NCBI GenBank assembly: GCA_947034885.2
Contig: OX344757.2
Coordinates: 5,332,001 to 5,396,000 of the forward strand
Direction: 5' to 3'
DNA from: Thuidium tamariscinum
Lineage: Eukaryota; Streptophyta; Bryopsida; Hypnales; Thuidiaceae
DNA: 64,000 bases
Part shown: positions 23,061 to 34,200 of the stretch, piece after piece
Position numbering within the stretch: the stretch's first letter is position 1
Layout of the letters: every line of letters starts with the position of its first letter
Notes under the pieces: generated by a model
What the model was told of the DNA's origin: nothing
Seen by the model: only the letters and a program-made list of their open reading frames with translations
The model's database searches: none
Made by a program: the position numbers and the translations under genes

Positions 23061-23917
23061 CCTCATGCATCCAGAAGTTAAAAGATTTTAGGTAATGCAA
23101 TGTAAATCATAAAGTCTGTACATGAACAACGATTCCTAATGCACACTCAAAATTCAGCTTGTTTCAGGCTTTCAGCATTGAAAAGCGTAACATTTGATTA
23201 AAACTAGCCTGAGACAGTATGAGTTTACTCCATTGAACTTCCGAACCTGCTCACTTTTATGAGGTTTGCCAGTGGAAAAACATATGATTTATATTCCATT
23301 GAATTTCTGAACACGCCCCTTTTTTATGAGGGGAGAGAAGGAAAACGTGTGATTTATCCATTGAATTTTTGAATATGCTCATATCCACATGCATGAAGAG
23401 GGTGGAAAAACAAGTGAAAAAGGAAGACCTTTACTTTCATCTTTAACCTCTTTAAGTGCTCCAACGTCCTTATTTTGAACAATGAATGAGGGCTTGTAGG
23501 CATTGTTTAGTCTAGCTAACTTCTCATTCATTCAATGTAATATTTGAATCTTGAGAAAAGACAATCTTCTTTATTGACCAATTCAATGAAATTGTTGTAA
23601 TTGAATTTTTGTACAAATATGTAAACAAAAATATGCAAGAATTCTAGAAAGGATCAAGGCATTAAAGATATAACCTCCACATCTCTTCATGGGCACCTCC
23701 AATTCTTGATTTTTTTCAAAAATTTGAATTTGAAAAAGAAGTAATTGGAGTTGGAAATCCATTTTTTTCTACTTAAAAAATAATCAATTATATTATCTTT
23801 ATAGATAAAGTTAAAAAAAAACAAGGTGGAAACTGGAGTATAACTTCTAGAAAACTCTATTATGAATAGAAACAAAATATTCAACTAGAGTATTGTAGCA
23901 ATTGCAAGAAGATTGGT
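23061..23917. other. Gene-free AT-rich stretch
   Basis: A loosely repeated phrase CCATTGAATTTTTGAA- or CCATTGAACTTCCGAA- occurs near 23232, 23297 and 23358. No gene is seen. Confidence 0.35.
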
Positions 23918-24146
23918 CACTAAATAGTGAAATTAGGTTGTCTTACAGTTCAAAGAAAGTCAATTTCTAAAACCACCAAAGTCAACAAATACTATTAGAA
24001 GTATTTCCATTTGTACACATGGAGGTCCATGAGTACCAATTTCAACAACACCTAATTCAAAAGGAGTTTATTCTGGTATAATAACCATAAATTAGTGTCA
24101 AATGTCAAGAAATTAGTGTGGGGCAACCTAATTTCACTATTTAGTG
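23918..24146. repeat. CACTA-ended MITE
   Basis: CACTAAATAGTGAAATTAGG at the left is mirrored exactly at the right, ending TAGTG. CACTA termini define the En/Spm superfamily. The three-base flanks (GGT and TAG) do not match, so a target duplication is not confirmed. A related sequence lies at about 27641-28010. Confidence 0.6.
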
Positions 24147-24149
24147 TAG

Positions 24150-24879
24150 TCACTATGACGAGGATTGAGTCTGGAGCACACCCAGTTATATAGATTTACA
24201 ACCTCACTTCAACGGCTATCACTCAAAGTTTGGTGAAAACATCCAAACTACGACTTCCAGAGGTTGCGTTTGAATTGAGGAAGAAAATTTTGACCAGTGA
24301 TGTTGAAATTCAGAGACGCGGAACAAAATTATTGAGTCAGGACAAATACTAGGGGGTGTCACGGCACTTCCGAAGTCCTCAGAATTCTTCGAGAAAGAGT
24401 ACGTGGTGCACCGAGAGCGAAAGGCGGATGCAAAATTCTTTGAGAAAATGGAGTGTTGTTTCTTCTCCTCTGTGGGTGAAGAAACAACGTTTTTGAAAAA
24501 ATTCTTGAAGAATTTCTTGAAGCCCTCAACTTGGCGCAAGTATCGGAGCTCCCAACCCAACTGTGTGAGCCAGAAATTCTTGCGGAATCGTTGCAAACAG
24601 CAAAAAAGGGTGTCACAGCTCCTCCACTCTACGGCAGTTTTCATTGGCTCCCGAAAAATCTCACCAACTTGGATTTCCCTGAGAAATTGAGTTTCTCTGA
24701 CGAGCCGTGACCCCCCCTATTGTAAGTTAGACTTGATGCCAAAATTGATGAGTTGATGTCACACAATTTCTCGATGCCAGATCAAGTTTGGAATTAACAA
24801 AAGCATTGTAATGCACAAACCGTAATGCACAAACCGTTTTCTTCTGAATGGCAGAATTGTTGTCACAACTGTTGAACGT
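24150..24879. other. Gene-free stretch, partly GC-richer
   Basis: 24230-24720 has a 141-codon minus-strand frame and an overlapping plus-strand frame. Neither shows a recognisable domain, so I do not call a gene. Confidence 0.35.
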
Positions 24880-25570
24880 GAGTATACTTCCAAGAAACAC
24901 CTTCTGGTTTTGTTGCATTTTTGCTACTCATGCAAGTTTTCTAAAACACTTTAAAATTAGAAAATGACTGTAATAATTTACAAGATATGGCCTATGTATA
25001 CATCTTTAAGAGGATTGTATCCTAGGAAGATATAGCTTAAAAAAATTCTTTAAATAGGAGAACTACAAAAGTGCAAAATCTCAAGAAAAAAATAAATAAT
25101 TTGATTTGTAAAAAATAAAAGAATAAATTTTAAAACTCACAAAATTGTCCATTTGTAACAACTCTATGGAGATGGTAATTCATCAAAAAAACCACCAAAT
25201 TAATATCTTATATGTTTTGAAATGCAAGCAAAAAAAATTCACTTTGTAGACTTCCATACAAAATATAAGTAACTATTTTTGGAATTCCTTGGACAATAGT
25301 TGGAGGTCTACTAGAAGACCATCTTGTCTACATTTTAGCTTCAAATTGGTTTTGGGGGTACTAAATAGTACTAAAACACCTAAATTGAAAGTTGAGATAA
25401 GAATTGGAGGCTATTTTTGGACAATAAAATGATTTTCAAATATGAAAAAAAAAATAGAAAAGGTGAACAATAGTCATGAGTTCCTCATGTATGAATCTTG
25501 AGTCATTGGATCAACGCACAGGGTGTGACAAAAAAATATTACGGAATACATGTGTTTCCTGCAATCACCC
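24880..25570. repeat. GGTGATTGCAAG family element, diverged copy
   Basis: The left CCAAGAAACACCTTCTGGTT and right TGTGTTTCCTGCAATCACCC ends, and the interior order of AT-rich blocks (including TTTGTAACAACTCTATGGAGA), match the element at 1783-2500. About 690 bp, non-coding. Confidence 0.6.
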
Positions 25571-26225
25571 ATGAACAGAAAAAATAGGTTTTCTAATCAA
25601 GTCCCCAGCATGTCGTATCCTAATCTCCACTCACTTCAGGCTAACATAACACTCAAAGTTCCCTGATTCCGCTACCAATCTCTTTTTGAGTGATAGCCTA
25701 ACGTTCACTCAAAAATTAACTGGCAATGAATAAGATTGATCAATATTCTGCGTCTCCGAAGTTTACACAGAACAAATAGTTGAGACAGATGTAACTTACA
25801 TACAAACCTGGCGACTTCTTGATGTCAACCAAGCTCCCGGTTCAAGAACCAAACGTGGAATTACATAACATCTACTGAAGAAACTCAACATGTGGAGGAT
25901 GGAGAGGCTATTGGGTGTGGAATATGTCACACCCTCCACTGTAGAGAGAAGGTAGTGTCATAACATGCTACTGAATGTTAAGTAACAAATCATTTTAATG
26001 CACAAAGTATCCATCTTCTAAATGATAGAATTAATGTCACAATTGTTCAGTATGAACAGAAATACCAAGTTTTCGAATTTACATTCTGGAGAATCCAGTC
26101 CTGACCATGCACAGTTACAGTACAATAATCTACACTCACTTTGAGTAGTAGGTTAAAAAAAATGGATGGCAAAGACTAATTAGGTTCAACCAATACCCTA
26201 ATCCTACCCTAATTAAGCTAGTTAA

Positions 26226-26819
26226 TCAGTGTTGTTGCGTTTCCGAAACGTAGAACAAATAGTCGGCAGTGTAAGGCGACTTCTTGACATCCCCCACACG
26301 ATCGCTCTTGGCGTTCTTCGGTCCCAGTCCCATTTTGGTATTCACCCTTTGCACGAACACCACTTCCCCAAAGAATTGCTTGCTTCCCGAGGCTTGCGTC
26401 GTCTCCAACAGCACCCACGGAATGCTATCCGCATCGACTGTATCTTTCGCCACAGGTTTGCAAGTGACGATGCTGAAGGAAACCCCGCCGTTCGTTTTGG
26501 AAGGGAGAGACTCCCAAGTGACTTCCCCACCTTGGCGGTCGGGTTCGGAGAGATAGAAGTGGCGGCCCACTTGCTTGTTCGACTCCGTGTCGTAGAGACG
26601 GGCGGAGGCGTTGAACTGCACCCAGGAAGTGCCGTTGTATTTGTAGTGCTGGTAGCCGCGAGCGTGGACTGTGAGGTGAAGCTTGTACTGGTGGTGGGAG
26701 TCTTCTGGGACCTGAATGGAGGACGGAATGGACTGCGTTTCGGTCAGGTCCCGGGCTGCAAACGCGACGCAGAATGCAAGCGACGCCAGAGTTACCCAGA
26801 GGAGCAGTTTCACTGCCAT
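26226..26819 (-). CDS. Secreted DUF3455-domain protein
   Basis: Intronless gene for 197 residues. Residues 1-21 are a signal peptide with a cleavage site near AFA|ARD. The rest matches the DUF3455 pattern as I know it: VHARGYQHYKY (51-61), a SARLYD strand (72-77), VGRHFYL, IPWVLLE (133-139), FVQRVNT (155-161) and PYTADYLFY (182-190). N62-G-T and N70-A-S are possible glycosylation sites. The biochemical function of DUF3455 is not known. The family is best known from bacteria and fungi, and I recall plant members mainly in bryophytes, so an ancient transfer is possible. The start is the methionine of the signal peptide; an in-frame alternative 17 codons upstream would push the hydrophobic core inward. 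The coding region is GC-rich like the GLPs. A TATA box lies 220 bases upstream. Confidence 0.88.
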   Translation of the reverse strand: MAVKLLLWVTLASLAFCVAFAARDLTETQSIPSSIQVPEDSHHQYKLHLTVHARGYQHYKYNGTSWVQFNASARLYDTESNKQVGRHFYLSEPDRQGGEVTWESLPSKTNGGVSFSIVTCKPVAKDTVDADSIPWVLLETTQASGSKQFFGEVVFVQRVNTKMGLGPKNAKSDRVGDVKKSPYTADYLFYVSETQQH

Positions 26820-27038
26820 TGGTGCTTGCAGTTGGATAGCTCTAGATCGATGTCGAAGATGTAACTCCAATTGACGATCGATTGTGAAGCTGCAGCGTTG
26901 TACTGTCGATCAGTCACTCCAGATGGCGATGATGAAAGTCTTGTGAGAGTTTTGTGGGCTTGAGAGTCTTCTGAGAGTCTTGTAGGCTTGAGTGGCTTGT
27001 GAGGCTTGAATGAAGAAAGATATGTTCTGTGAAGATGG

Positions 27039-27045
27039 TTTTATA
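27039..27045 (-). promoter_or_regulatory. TATA box of the DUF3455 gene
   Basis: TATAAAA on the minus strand, about 220 bases before the start codon. The spacing resembles that of the GLP genes. Confidence 0.55.
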
Positions 27046-27393
27046 GTGTAGGTGTTGCGGAGGACAGTCGTGAAAAGTGAAGCGTCCAAAGCGTGTGACT
27101 GACGTGCATGCCAGGCGCGTCCGGTTCTTATGGCGTCCGTGGTCAAGGCCGCTGTGTGGACATGGGGCTTTTCACTCGTAGGTGGACCGGTGATGGACTA
27201 CCGGAAGGGACTGGGAGTCGAAACAAGCATATCGGCAGAGGCTTCCGAAGTTGCTTCTTCTCGAAGGCGCGGACCACATGATCTGGTGCTGGGGATTTTC
27301 AACCCGTGGAAATGCAGAGATTTTGTTTTATTGACACTGTGCCACGGCTGGAAGACGACTTACACGAACTACAGTGAAATTAGGGATCTGGGT

Positions 27394-27612
27394 GGATTGG
27401 CCCCCTCGCTCGGCCTCACCATGTTTTATCAGAGGTGCAATCAAAACAAAAAGCCCCCTAGTTTGGGCCATGATCACTCCTACTTTTTTCACCCCCTAGC
27501 TAATTTGAGATCTCTGGTTGCAAATATGAATTCAAAATTTGCAAAAAAAATTAGTGTGAAAAATAAAAAATTACAGTGTTTTACCTAAGTGGCCGAGCAA
27601 GGGGGGCACTTC
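27394..27612. repeat. MITE with CCCCCTCGCTCGGCC ends, copy 2
   Basis: Inverse-orientation copy of 3312-3530 with well-kept ends (CCCCCTCGCTCGGCC and GGCCGAGCAAGGGGGG). It sits about 350 bases upstream of the DUF3455 TATA box. Confidence 0.65.
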
Positions 27613-27640
27613 TCCCTGCGCAAATTAGGGTGCCTACAGA

Positions 27641-28010
27641 GTTAGGTTGCCTTGCATCAAGAAAGTTACTTTACAAGTCATTAATGAAAGTCAACGAATA
27701 CTTCTAGAAATACTTCCATTTGTACACGTGAAGGTTCATGAGTTCTACATACAGTCATGCACCTATAATTAATTCAAAAATAGTGCATTTACTAAAAGAA
27801 AAACATGTCCTCTACAACTACCCTCTGCAATTACAAATTGTCTACTATGACTCATTGCAACTATAAATGTCATTGTTGACAATTTGTAGTTGCAAAGGCT
27901 AGTTGAATAGGACACGTTTTTCTTCTAGTGATTCTTGTACAGTGAATGAATGTACTTTTATAGTGTCAGTTGTCAAGAAATTAGTGTGGAACAACCTAAT
28001 TTCACTATTT
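27641..28010. repeat. Relative of the 23918 CACTA-ended repeat, interrupted
   Basis: Shares with 23918-24146 the phrases TTCCATTTGTACAC, AAGAAATTAGTGTGG and CAACCTAATTTCACTATTT. The left CACTA end is lost. It is split by the 141-bp MITE at 27790-27930. Confidence 0.55.
27790..27930. repeat. 141-bp CACTA-type MITE with ATT target duplication
   Basis: Begins TACTAAAAGAAAAACATGTCC-like and ends GGACACGTTTTTCTTCTAGTG. The arms are complementary with few mismatches, and a second hairpin (ACAAATTGTC and GACAATTTGT) lies inside. ATT flanks both sides (27787-27789, 27931-27933), the three-base duplication typical of CACTA elements. It is inserted into the repeat at 27641-28010. Confidence 0.75.
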
Positions 28011-28069
28011 TGTTTACTCCAATGATTTTAATCATGTGACACCAAGGACTTTATTTTTCATTTATTTTA

Positions 28070-29683
28070 ACTCCTAAATGTCTAAGGCACCAAATTCTTG
28101 AGCCAACAAAAACTTGAAGTTATACAGAATCTTACCAAGTTACTATTTTTAGTAGTTTATATTTTTGAAAAATTCTTTCCCTTTGTTTCGCATAGTCAAC
28201 TAATCTCTGTATGTACAAAATGTCGTTTTGAAGGGTTTGAAAATGATGACATCCAAGGGTTGCAACCTGTGGCTTGTTTGACTAGGTAATGTGATGATGT
28301 CAACGCCGTCCATGCTTGCTTTCTTGACCACTTCTAGTGTCACATGTGAACCATGACCATCAAGGATTAGGAGGTGCCTCTCTGTAGATGACAACCCATA
28401 GCACCTCTGTACTTTGGTTATGAAATGAGTGATCCAGGCTAGGAATAGGAAAGTTGTCATCCATCCATTTTTTTGCATAACAAAAGTAGCAGTTGGCTCA
28501 CATTTTTTGATGTAGTTCCTCGATGCGCATTTCCCTTTAAAAGTGTAGAAGTTCAGAATGGACTCGCCTGCTGCATCGACACATGATAGCAGTGTCAAAT
28601 GCTTTCTATTGTTAGGTACTGCAACTTGAACAAATCTGGTCCTATGACGTATGAAAACTAGAGTGGCACCTCCACTTCTTCCAACTTAGGCGCTTGATTT
28701 GTCAACGTTCCAAATGTGAGAAGGAGGATAGTGATGTCTATCGTAAGCTTTCTACAGATTGTCGTAGAATGAGGCCACGCTAATGGGATTCAGCCCTCAT
28801 ACACGTCTCTCCTCAAGTACTTGAGTAGTCTGTAGTGTGAGCTCCGGATGGCGGTGACGAAACCAATGCATCCATCCACATCTTGGAATGTCGTTTGTAA
28901 AGGGCGTCTATGTCTTGTGTAATCTCAGTGACCTTGCTGCGAAGCTCAAGGATTGAAATCGGATGAGCAACATTCTGCATTTGCATGATCCATTCCATGA
29001 GCTGTATTTCCTCCTATACAATAAAAACACCTTGCCTTTCTTTTTTCCTTTGAGTTGTTCTTCCGTAAATGTAATTTTGCAATGACGACGTTAGGATGCT
29101 ATAAGCTCTGGCTACAATAGCCACCTTATTGCCTTGCTCAATAGCACCCACAGTGAGGGCCAGCTGTTCATCCATCCAGGTCCCCATGTGCTTGCGGCGA
29201 CGACTTGCAAAGGCAGGGTTCAGTAGAGTACCTGGTTGCAGCTGTTGTTGTAGACGGACTTCCGTCGCTACTACCGTCTGGTCGCCACCTAGTTCATATT
29301 GATTGGTCGACGCTCCTCTATTGGTGTCGACCTCGTCGCTCTTGCCTATTCTGTCGACTGCAGCTCCTTTGACTGTGGTATTGACACTAGCAGCTGTTGC
29401 GCCCGCCCGATGCCAGTTCTTATGTTGTGGCTATAGTTGGTTCTCCATAGCTGCTCCTACCGGGTCCACTGCTTGCGCTCCAGCCTTGGAATCCTGATCT
29501 GCTTGGCAACCGCGGTGCAGGTCTCCTCACCTGTATCATGCTATGGCTTTGGCCGCCTTCCATTTCACTTGGGCCTGCTTCTCCAATCCATATGTCTTGT
29601 GTTGTACCTCCATACGTCTGCAATTTAGATGCCCATGCTTCTCTGAATTCCTCTACAACTTGCAAATACTGTTGTTGTTCCAT
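28070..29683 (-). pseudogene. Decayed pogo/Tigger-type transposase
   Basis: Read on the minus strand from 29683 (MEQQQYLQVVEEF) the parts appear in the order of a pogo transposase. There is a Ser/Gly-rich N-terminus, then a one-base frame change near 29420. A Psq-type helix-turn-helix follows at about 29190-29050 (ALTVGAIEQGNKVAIVARAY), then a CENP-B-like second HTH at 28998-28900 (EWIMQMQNVAHPIS). The first catalytic Asp is in HIWNVDK near 28710, and the DDE core at 28598-28200 has LILDGHGSH and LQPLDV. A stop after the NVDKSSA motif and further breaks make it a pseudogene. Its 3' end (28070) carries ACTCCTAAATGTCTAAGGC after TA, a variant of the terminus of the 640-bp elements. The other terminus was not found. 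Confidence 0.8.
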
Positions 29684-31200
29684 CTCTGTCTAAGTAAATC
29701 TGCCACTTTGCTAATTGAGGTCACTCACAAACTATCTTTCACTTTGCTAATTCACCTGATTCACTCACTATCCTTCACTTTGCTAATTCAGCTTAAGCTT
29801 ACTCACAAACTAAGATTTTGCTTCATCGTGTACAACTCTCTGTATGATCAAATGTTCATATCTGAAGCACTGTGTCTGAGCTCACTTGCACATTCAAAGT
29901 TACAAGGGCATTCTATTGCCGCCACTCTTTGCTTCCACTAATGGTTGAGTATGCACATAGTATTGCTACAACATGTCCTATACCTACATCCATTAACGAT
30001 GTAACCAGTGAAAACGGCTACTAGAACCAACATCATTTAATTCTTTGGGAACATGTACTGTACCCAATACCAAGGCACCATCCACATATTACTGCTCTAA
30101 TCAAAATTAATTAATTCCAAAGTCTTGTGGTGCATTTTCCAAAAACTATGACCCTTTAATCTGACAACGCTCTCCCCACGACCACCATTTCTTACAACAT
30201 CACAAGTATGGGACTGTGAACGACAACTATGGGAGGAGGTCCAGAAACCGCTCTAAACCATCTAAGGGCTGGAACAGAATTTTGGGCAGGTCAAACATCT
30301 TGAAATATTTTTCAGAGAATTTTCCTTGAAAGATATCTTGAATAGGCATCTAATCCAAGTCGTTTCATATTTTTTGGAGCTCTCTAGAATTAGTTATCAA
30401 ATTCTAAAGTTGAAAGGGCATAGGGCTCTAAAATGGTACCCTAGCTAAAATGTACACTGTCAGTACACTGCTGAAGGCTATGACAATGCAACATGTACAA
30501 GTACTCTACATTTAAGATAGGGCACCATTTTAGAACCCGCTCCATTCAAGAGCCTCCTCCTATTGGGGTTATGGATGCGGCTACCTTACTACTGATGGAT
30601 CATGGATTGCCCGTTGGTTTCATCAGAAGCAAAGATTTATAATCATAAAATCTAACTGTGTACGATTATCATGGTCACATTTCAACACCTCAAAAATGAC
30701 AAAGCATTTATCTCTGTAGAGAACATCAAAATTTGCTGAATGAAGCTATGTGAGCAACACAAAAAATTCTCATATTTTTCAAGTTCACTTATTAAAATGA
30801 AATGAATATTAAAAGCTTCCTACGTAAATATGGACCAGACTACTCAAACAAAGCAATAAAATTACTACATACTACAGCACTGTTCACAGCTCACACTTGA
30901 TTCAAGAATTTACAGTGACTAAGATGTTTGTGCAAAAACAAGAGCAGCCTACTTTTCCTTGAAATTTTCTTCTGGGTAACCTTAAAGTAATACATAAGCC
31001 AACAAAATAATGGCTATGGGTCACGGGTTCCGCTACCTTTCGTAAATGATGTACATACCCAACTCAATCTTTATTACATGTCAAGTGCCTTAGTTGATTG
31101 CAACTCAATCACGACCAACGTAACAGGAAGAATCAAAATACACCAAATGTACAAACAAGTCACCTAATGCAAAAATCTAAAAGTGCCTTGCATAATTAAC
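29684..31200. other. Intergenic stretch between transposase and VPS16
   Basis: 29700-29810 holds three spaced copies of CACTTTGCTAATT. A small inverted-repeat element lies at 30423-30538. The right part is the 3' flank of VPS16. No gene is recognisable. Confidence 0.4.
30423..30538. repeat. Short MITE with GGGCTCTAAAATGG ends
   Basis: GGGCTCTAAAATGGTACCCTA is mirrored by TAGGGCACCATTTTAGAACCC. The complementarity continues loosely to the centre. 116 bp; no convincing flanking duplication. Confidence 0.55.
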
Positions 31201-34200
31201 TTAAGTCAATGAGAGGCGATCACGTAAAGTATCAAATAGTGCCCCAGCTGCTGTATTTTGACCGAATGTTGATTTCAATCTACCAAGCAACTCACTGTCT
31301 TTAGCCTGTGCAGCAGCTTCTGTTGCTTCTTTTACCATGCCGATACGTGCATATGCCTGATAGGACCAATTTTTTTATCCAGATTGAAGGGGATTAATAC
31401 AAGTATCCTAAGCAAATCAAAATCATTCAAATAAGCATGATTTCGTCTTTCTAATGGCGCACTTGTTACTTTCCTAGAAGCTTCCTTAATGATATATTTG
31501 AGCTCCTAGAGATATGGAAGTGGTCATTTGGGATTAACAATAAGATCTTGCGATATCAAACTCCTATGATATTCACCATCAGTTAGATCAATGACAACAA
31601 ATGAATATTATAGAATAACAACATACCTCAGCTCTCTCTTGCGTATCTGTAAGCTTGACAATATACTTCAAAGCTTCATCATTTTCCTCTTCTTCTATGC
31701 AAGCCTCTACAAATGGTTTGTATCCTACAAAGACAGAAGACAAACATAAACCAAGATAATATGTCAGTATCTATCTCAAAATTACACTGGTGCAGAAGTA
31801 CCTATCATGGGATTGCTGATTAGTGGCTGCAACACGTTACAAAGGTTGAAACTAGTAGTTTGTTTTGACTTCCGAAGGATCCTTCTTCATCCAGTATTTG
31901 AGTTTTAAAGCAGAACAGATCTTGGCCAAGAGGAAGAGTTCAAGAAATCACAAGCTTAAATAAATTGAGATTATATTATTACAAGTTATCTGCCTGCATA
32001 AGAGATATCAGGCCTCCTTCACTTAAAGATCCATGGTCATGATCTAGAAGAAGGGACGTAATTGACATCCTACCAATGGGAGGTTTCTTTTCTTTAGAAA
32101 ACTTCTCCAGTGCTTCCCATTGCTTTGCAGTTGCAAGCGCAAACACTTTCAGCCAGTAGAAACGCTTGTCAGGGACCTGGACAGCAAGAACAAGAAAGAT
32201 CAGAACAAAGTAGAATTTCTACCCATAGCATCTTGCGATATTAAACTTCCATTACTTCTATTAACTTCTATAGACCAGAGGGATCCTCATGGCTCTAGAA
32301 GACGTGAAGTGATAACCAGAAACAAAATCACAATCATCCATGAGAGCTATGGCAAGCAAATAATGAGCACTTGTAACTGGAATGCCCGAGTCAAGCCTCA
32401 CTTGCAACACGTCTCAAATAAAATTCGGATAACTAATAGCAGATATAGTTTTAATCAGGAGAGTGCCAAATGAGGCATACGTAGAGGACAGTACCTTGAA
32501 GTCTACTTTCACTCTTTGAGCAGCGCGGTGATTTCCCAAGGTAATGAGCGTGCGTATTGTGTCACTGACACTAGAATCCACAAAGTACTGCTGTCCTGTG
32601 GAAATTTCAAACTCTTGCTGCAACCTGTGGGGAATCCGCAAAGCACCAGGCACTCCTATGAGAGGACCGAAGAATAAGTGATACATAACACCCATCAGGC
32701 AAATTATCAGACCACAGCCAAAAATCTCTTTCATGGTATCAACAGGACTAGAGAAAAACAAGAGTGTTTGTGCGCTTGAGAATGTACTTGAGCAACTTTC
32801 CCTGTTCTTCGGCAGCCTTTGCCTCGAACATATGCTCTTTGGTCTGTGCATAAAGTTCACTCGCTTGCTCTATTGTTTTCAAGCGAGGCCCTTGCAAAGC
32901 TGATCCAGAGCGACTTCCTATGCTTCGAGAGTAACTCCATGACTCTTTCAGAAAGACTTCTGCAGCACTCTGCCCATCCATAGCGCCAAATAGAGATTAG
33001 AAAGCTATCAGATGCAATTAAGCATGTCATCGAGGCTTTCTGTACTGGAAAGCAACTACATCCATGTTTCAAAACGTCTAAGGTCTGGTACTTGGGATTC
33101 CTAAAAAGTGGTATCATGAGTGAGTTCCGCAAATACTTAAACTGAAGGAGCCAACTTGACCAGAATGAGAAGGTGAAGGGGATGACATACATGCCAACTT
33201 CTACGAAAGACAAGAGAGAAAATTATAGGTGTTACGGTTCTGCAGATACCTGAATTTGACCAACTGATAGAAAGAATTTCTTCAAAATCTCAGGATCATT
33301 CTGCCTGCCACAAATCAAAACATCAAGGTCAGATGTATCTGAGCAAATTCGTAATTTTTAAGATGTCCGGCACCGTTACTAGATTCCGCAGCAATTCCTG
33401 CTGTAAGTTTCAAACCTTTCAAGTATTGTAAAAAATACGATATTACGTTTATGGATAGAGATAGTTAGATAAAACTATCAACCACATATACTTGAGAAAA
33501 ATAGCATAACCCAACTGGGTTGTCTGAAGCTACCCCGGTAATATGGGTCCAGTACCTGGCGTAGGCAATGAACAAATTGCGAGCAAGCGATTTCGATTGA
33601 ATGATGCGGAAGAAGTCTGGCAGAGGTTTCTGCGGAGGCCATCAACAGTAGTCTCGTAAGATGGCATCAATAAAATTATAAGATACATTTGTTATGAGAA
33701 ACATATTTTTGTGACTTTACCAAGATATGCTCAGGAAACCAGACTATGCCTTACGAAACTGCAAGTAAAGATTTAGTCCAGCCAGGGTTCTACTTCGACC
33801 AAAGACAATTATTTTCAATAGCTTGTATCAAGGACCATAACAACAAGCTTACAAGTTTCTAATTTAAACATCAAGTTTGGGTAATCCAACTCACTTGGCG
33901 CCATATGTGAAGGATTGAGAAATACACCAGATCGGTATCGCCACTCTCGATGGCCTTTACAAGTGCTCTCTCCTCTTCACCCATACTTGTCAAAAGAGGA
34001 ACCTGAGTTTCAAGAACACCACCGAGAAGTGAAAACACAGCTCACTCAAACAGCAAGCATACTGAAAATTTGAAACTCCGAAAATTTAAATTTACCTGCT
34101 CAGAAGCACGTGGTTCGTAGTCTAGAAGAAGAGCAGCAAGTTTCTGCCGCCCATTCCGATGCGCATCAGCAGCCACAGTTGCATATGAGATTCCCGGGCA

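Noticed and set aside
24219-24690. Overlapping 141-codon minus and 95-codon plus frames
   Set aside because: Both strands are open, neither has a known motif, and the sequence is rich in TTCTTGAA-type repeats that keep several frames open by chance.
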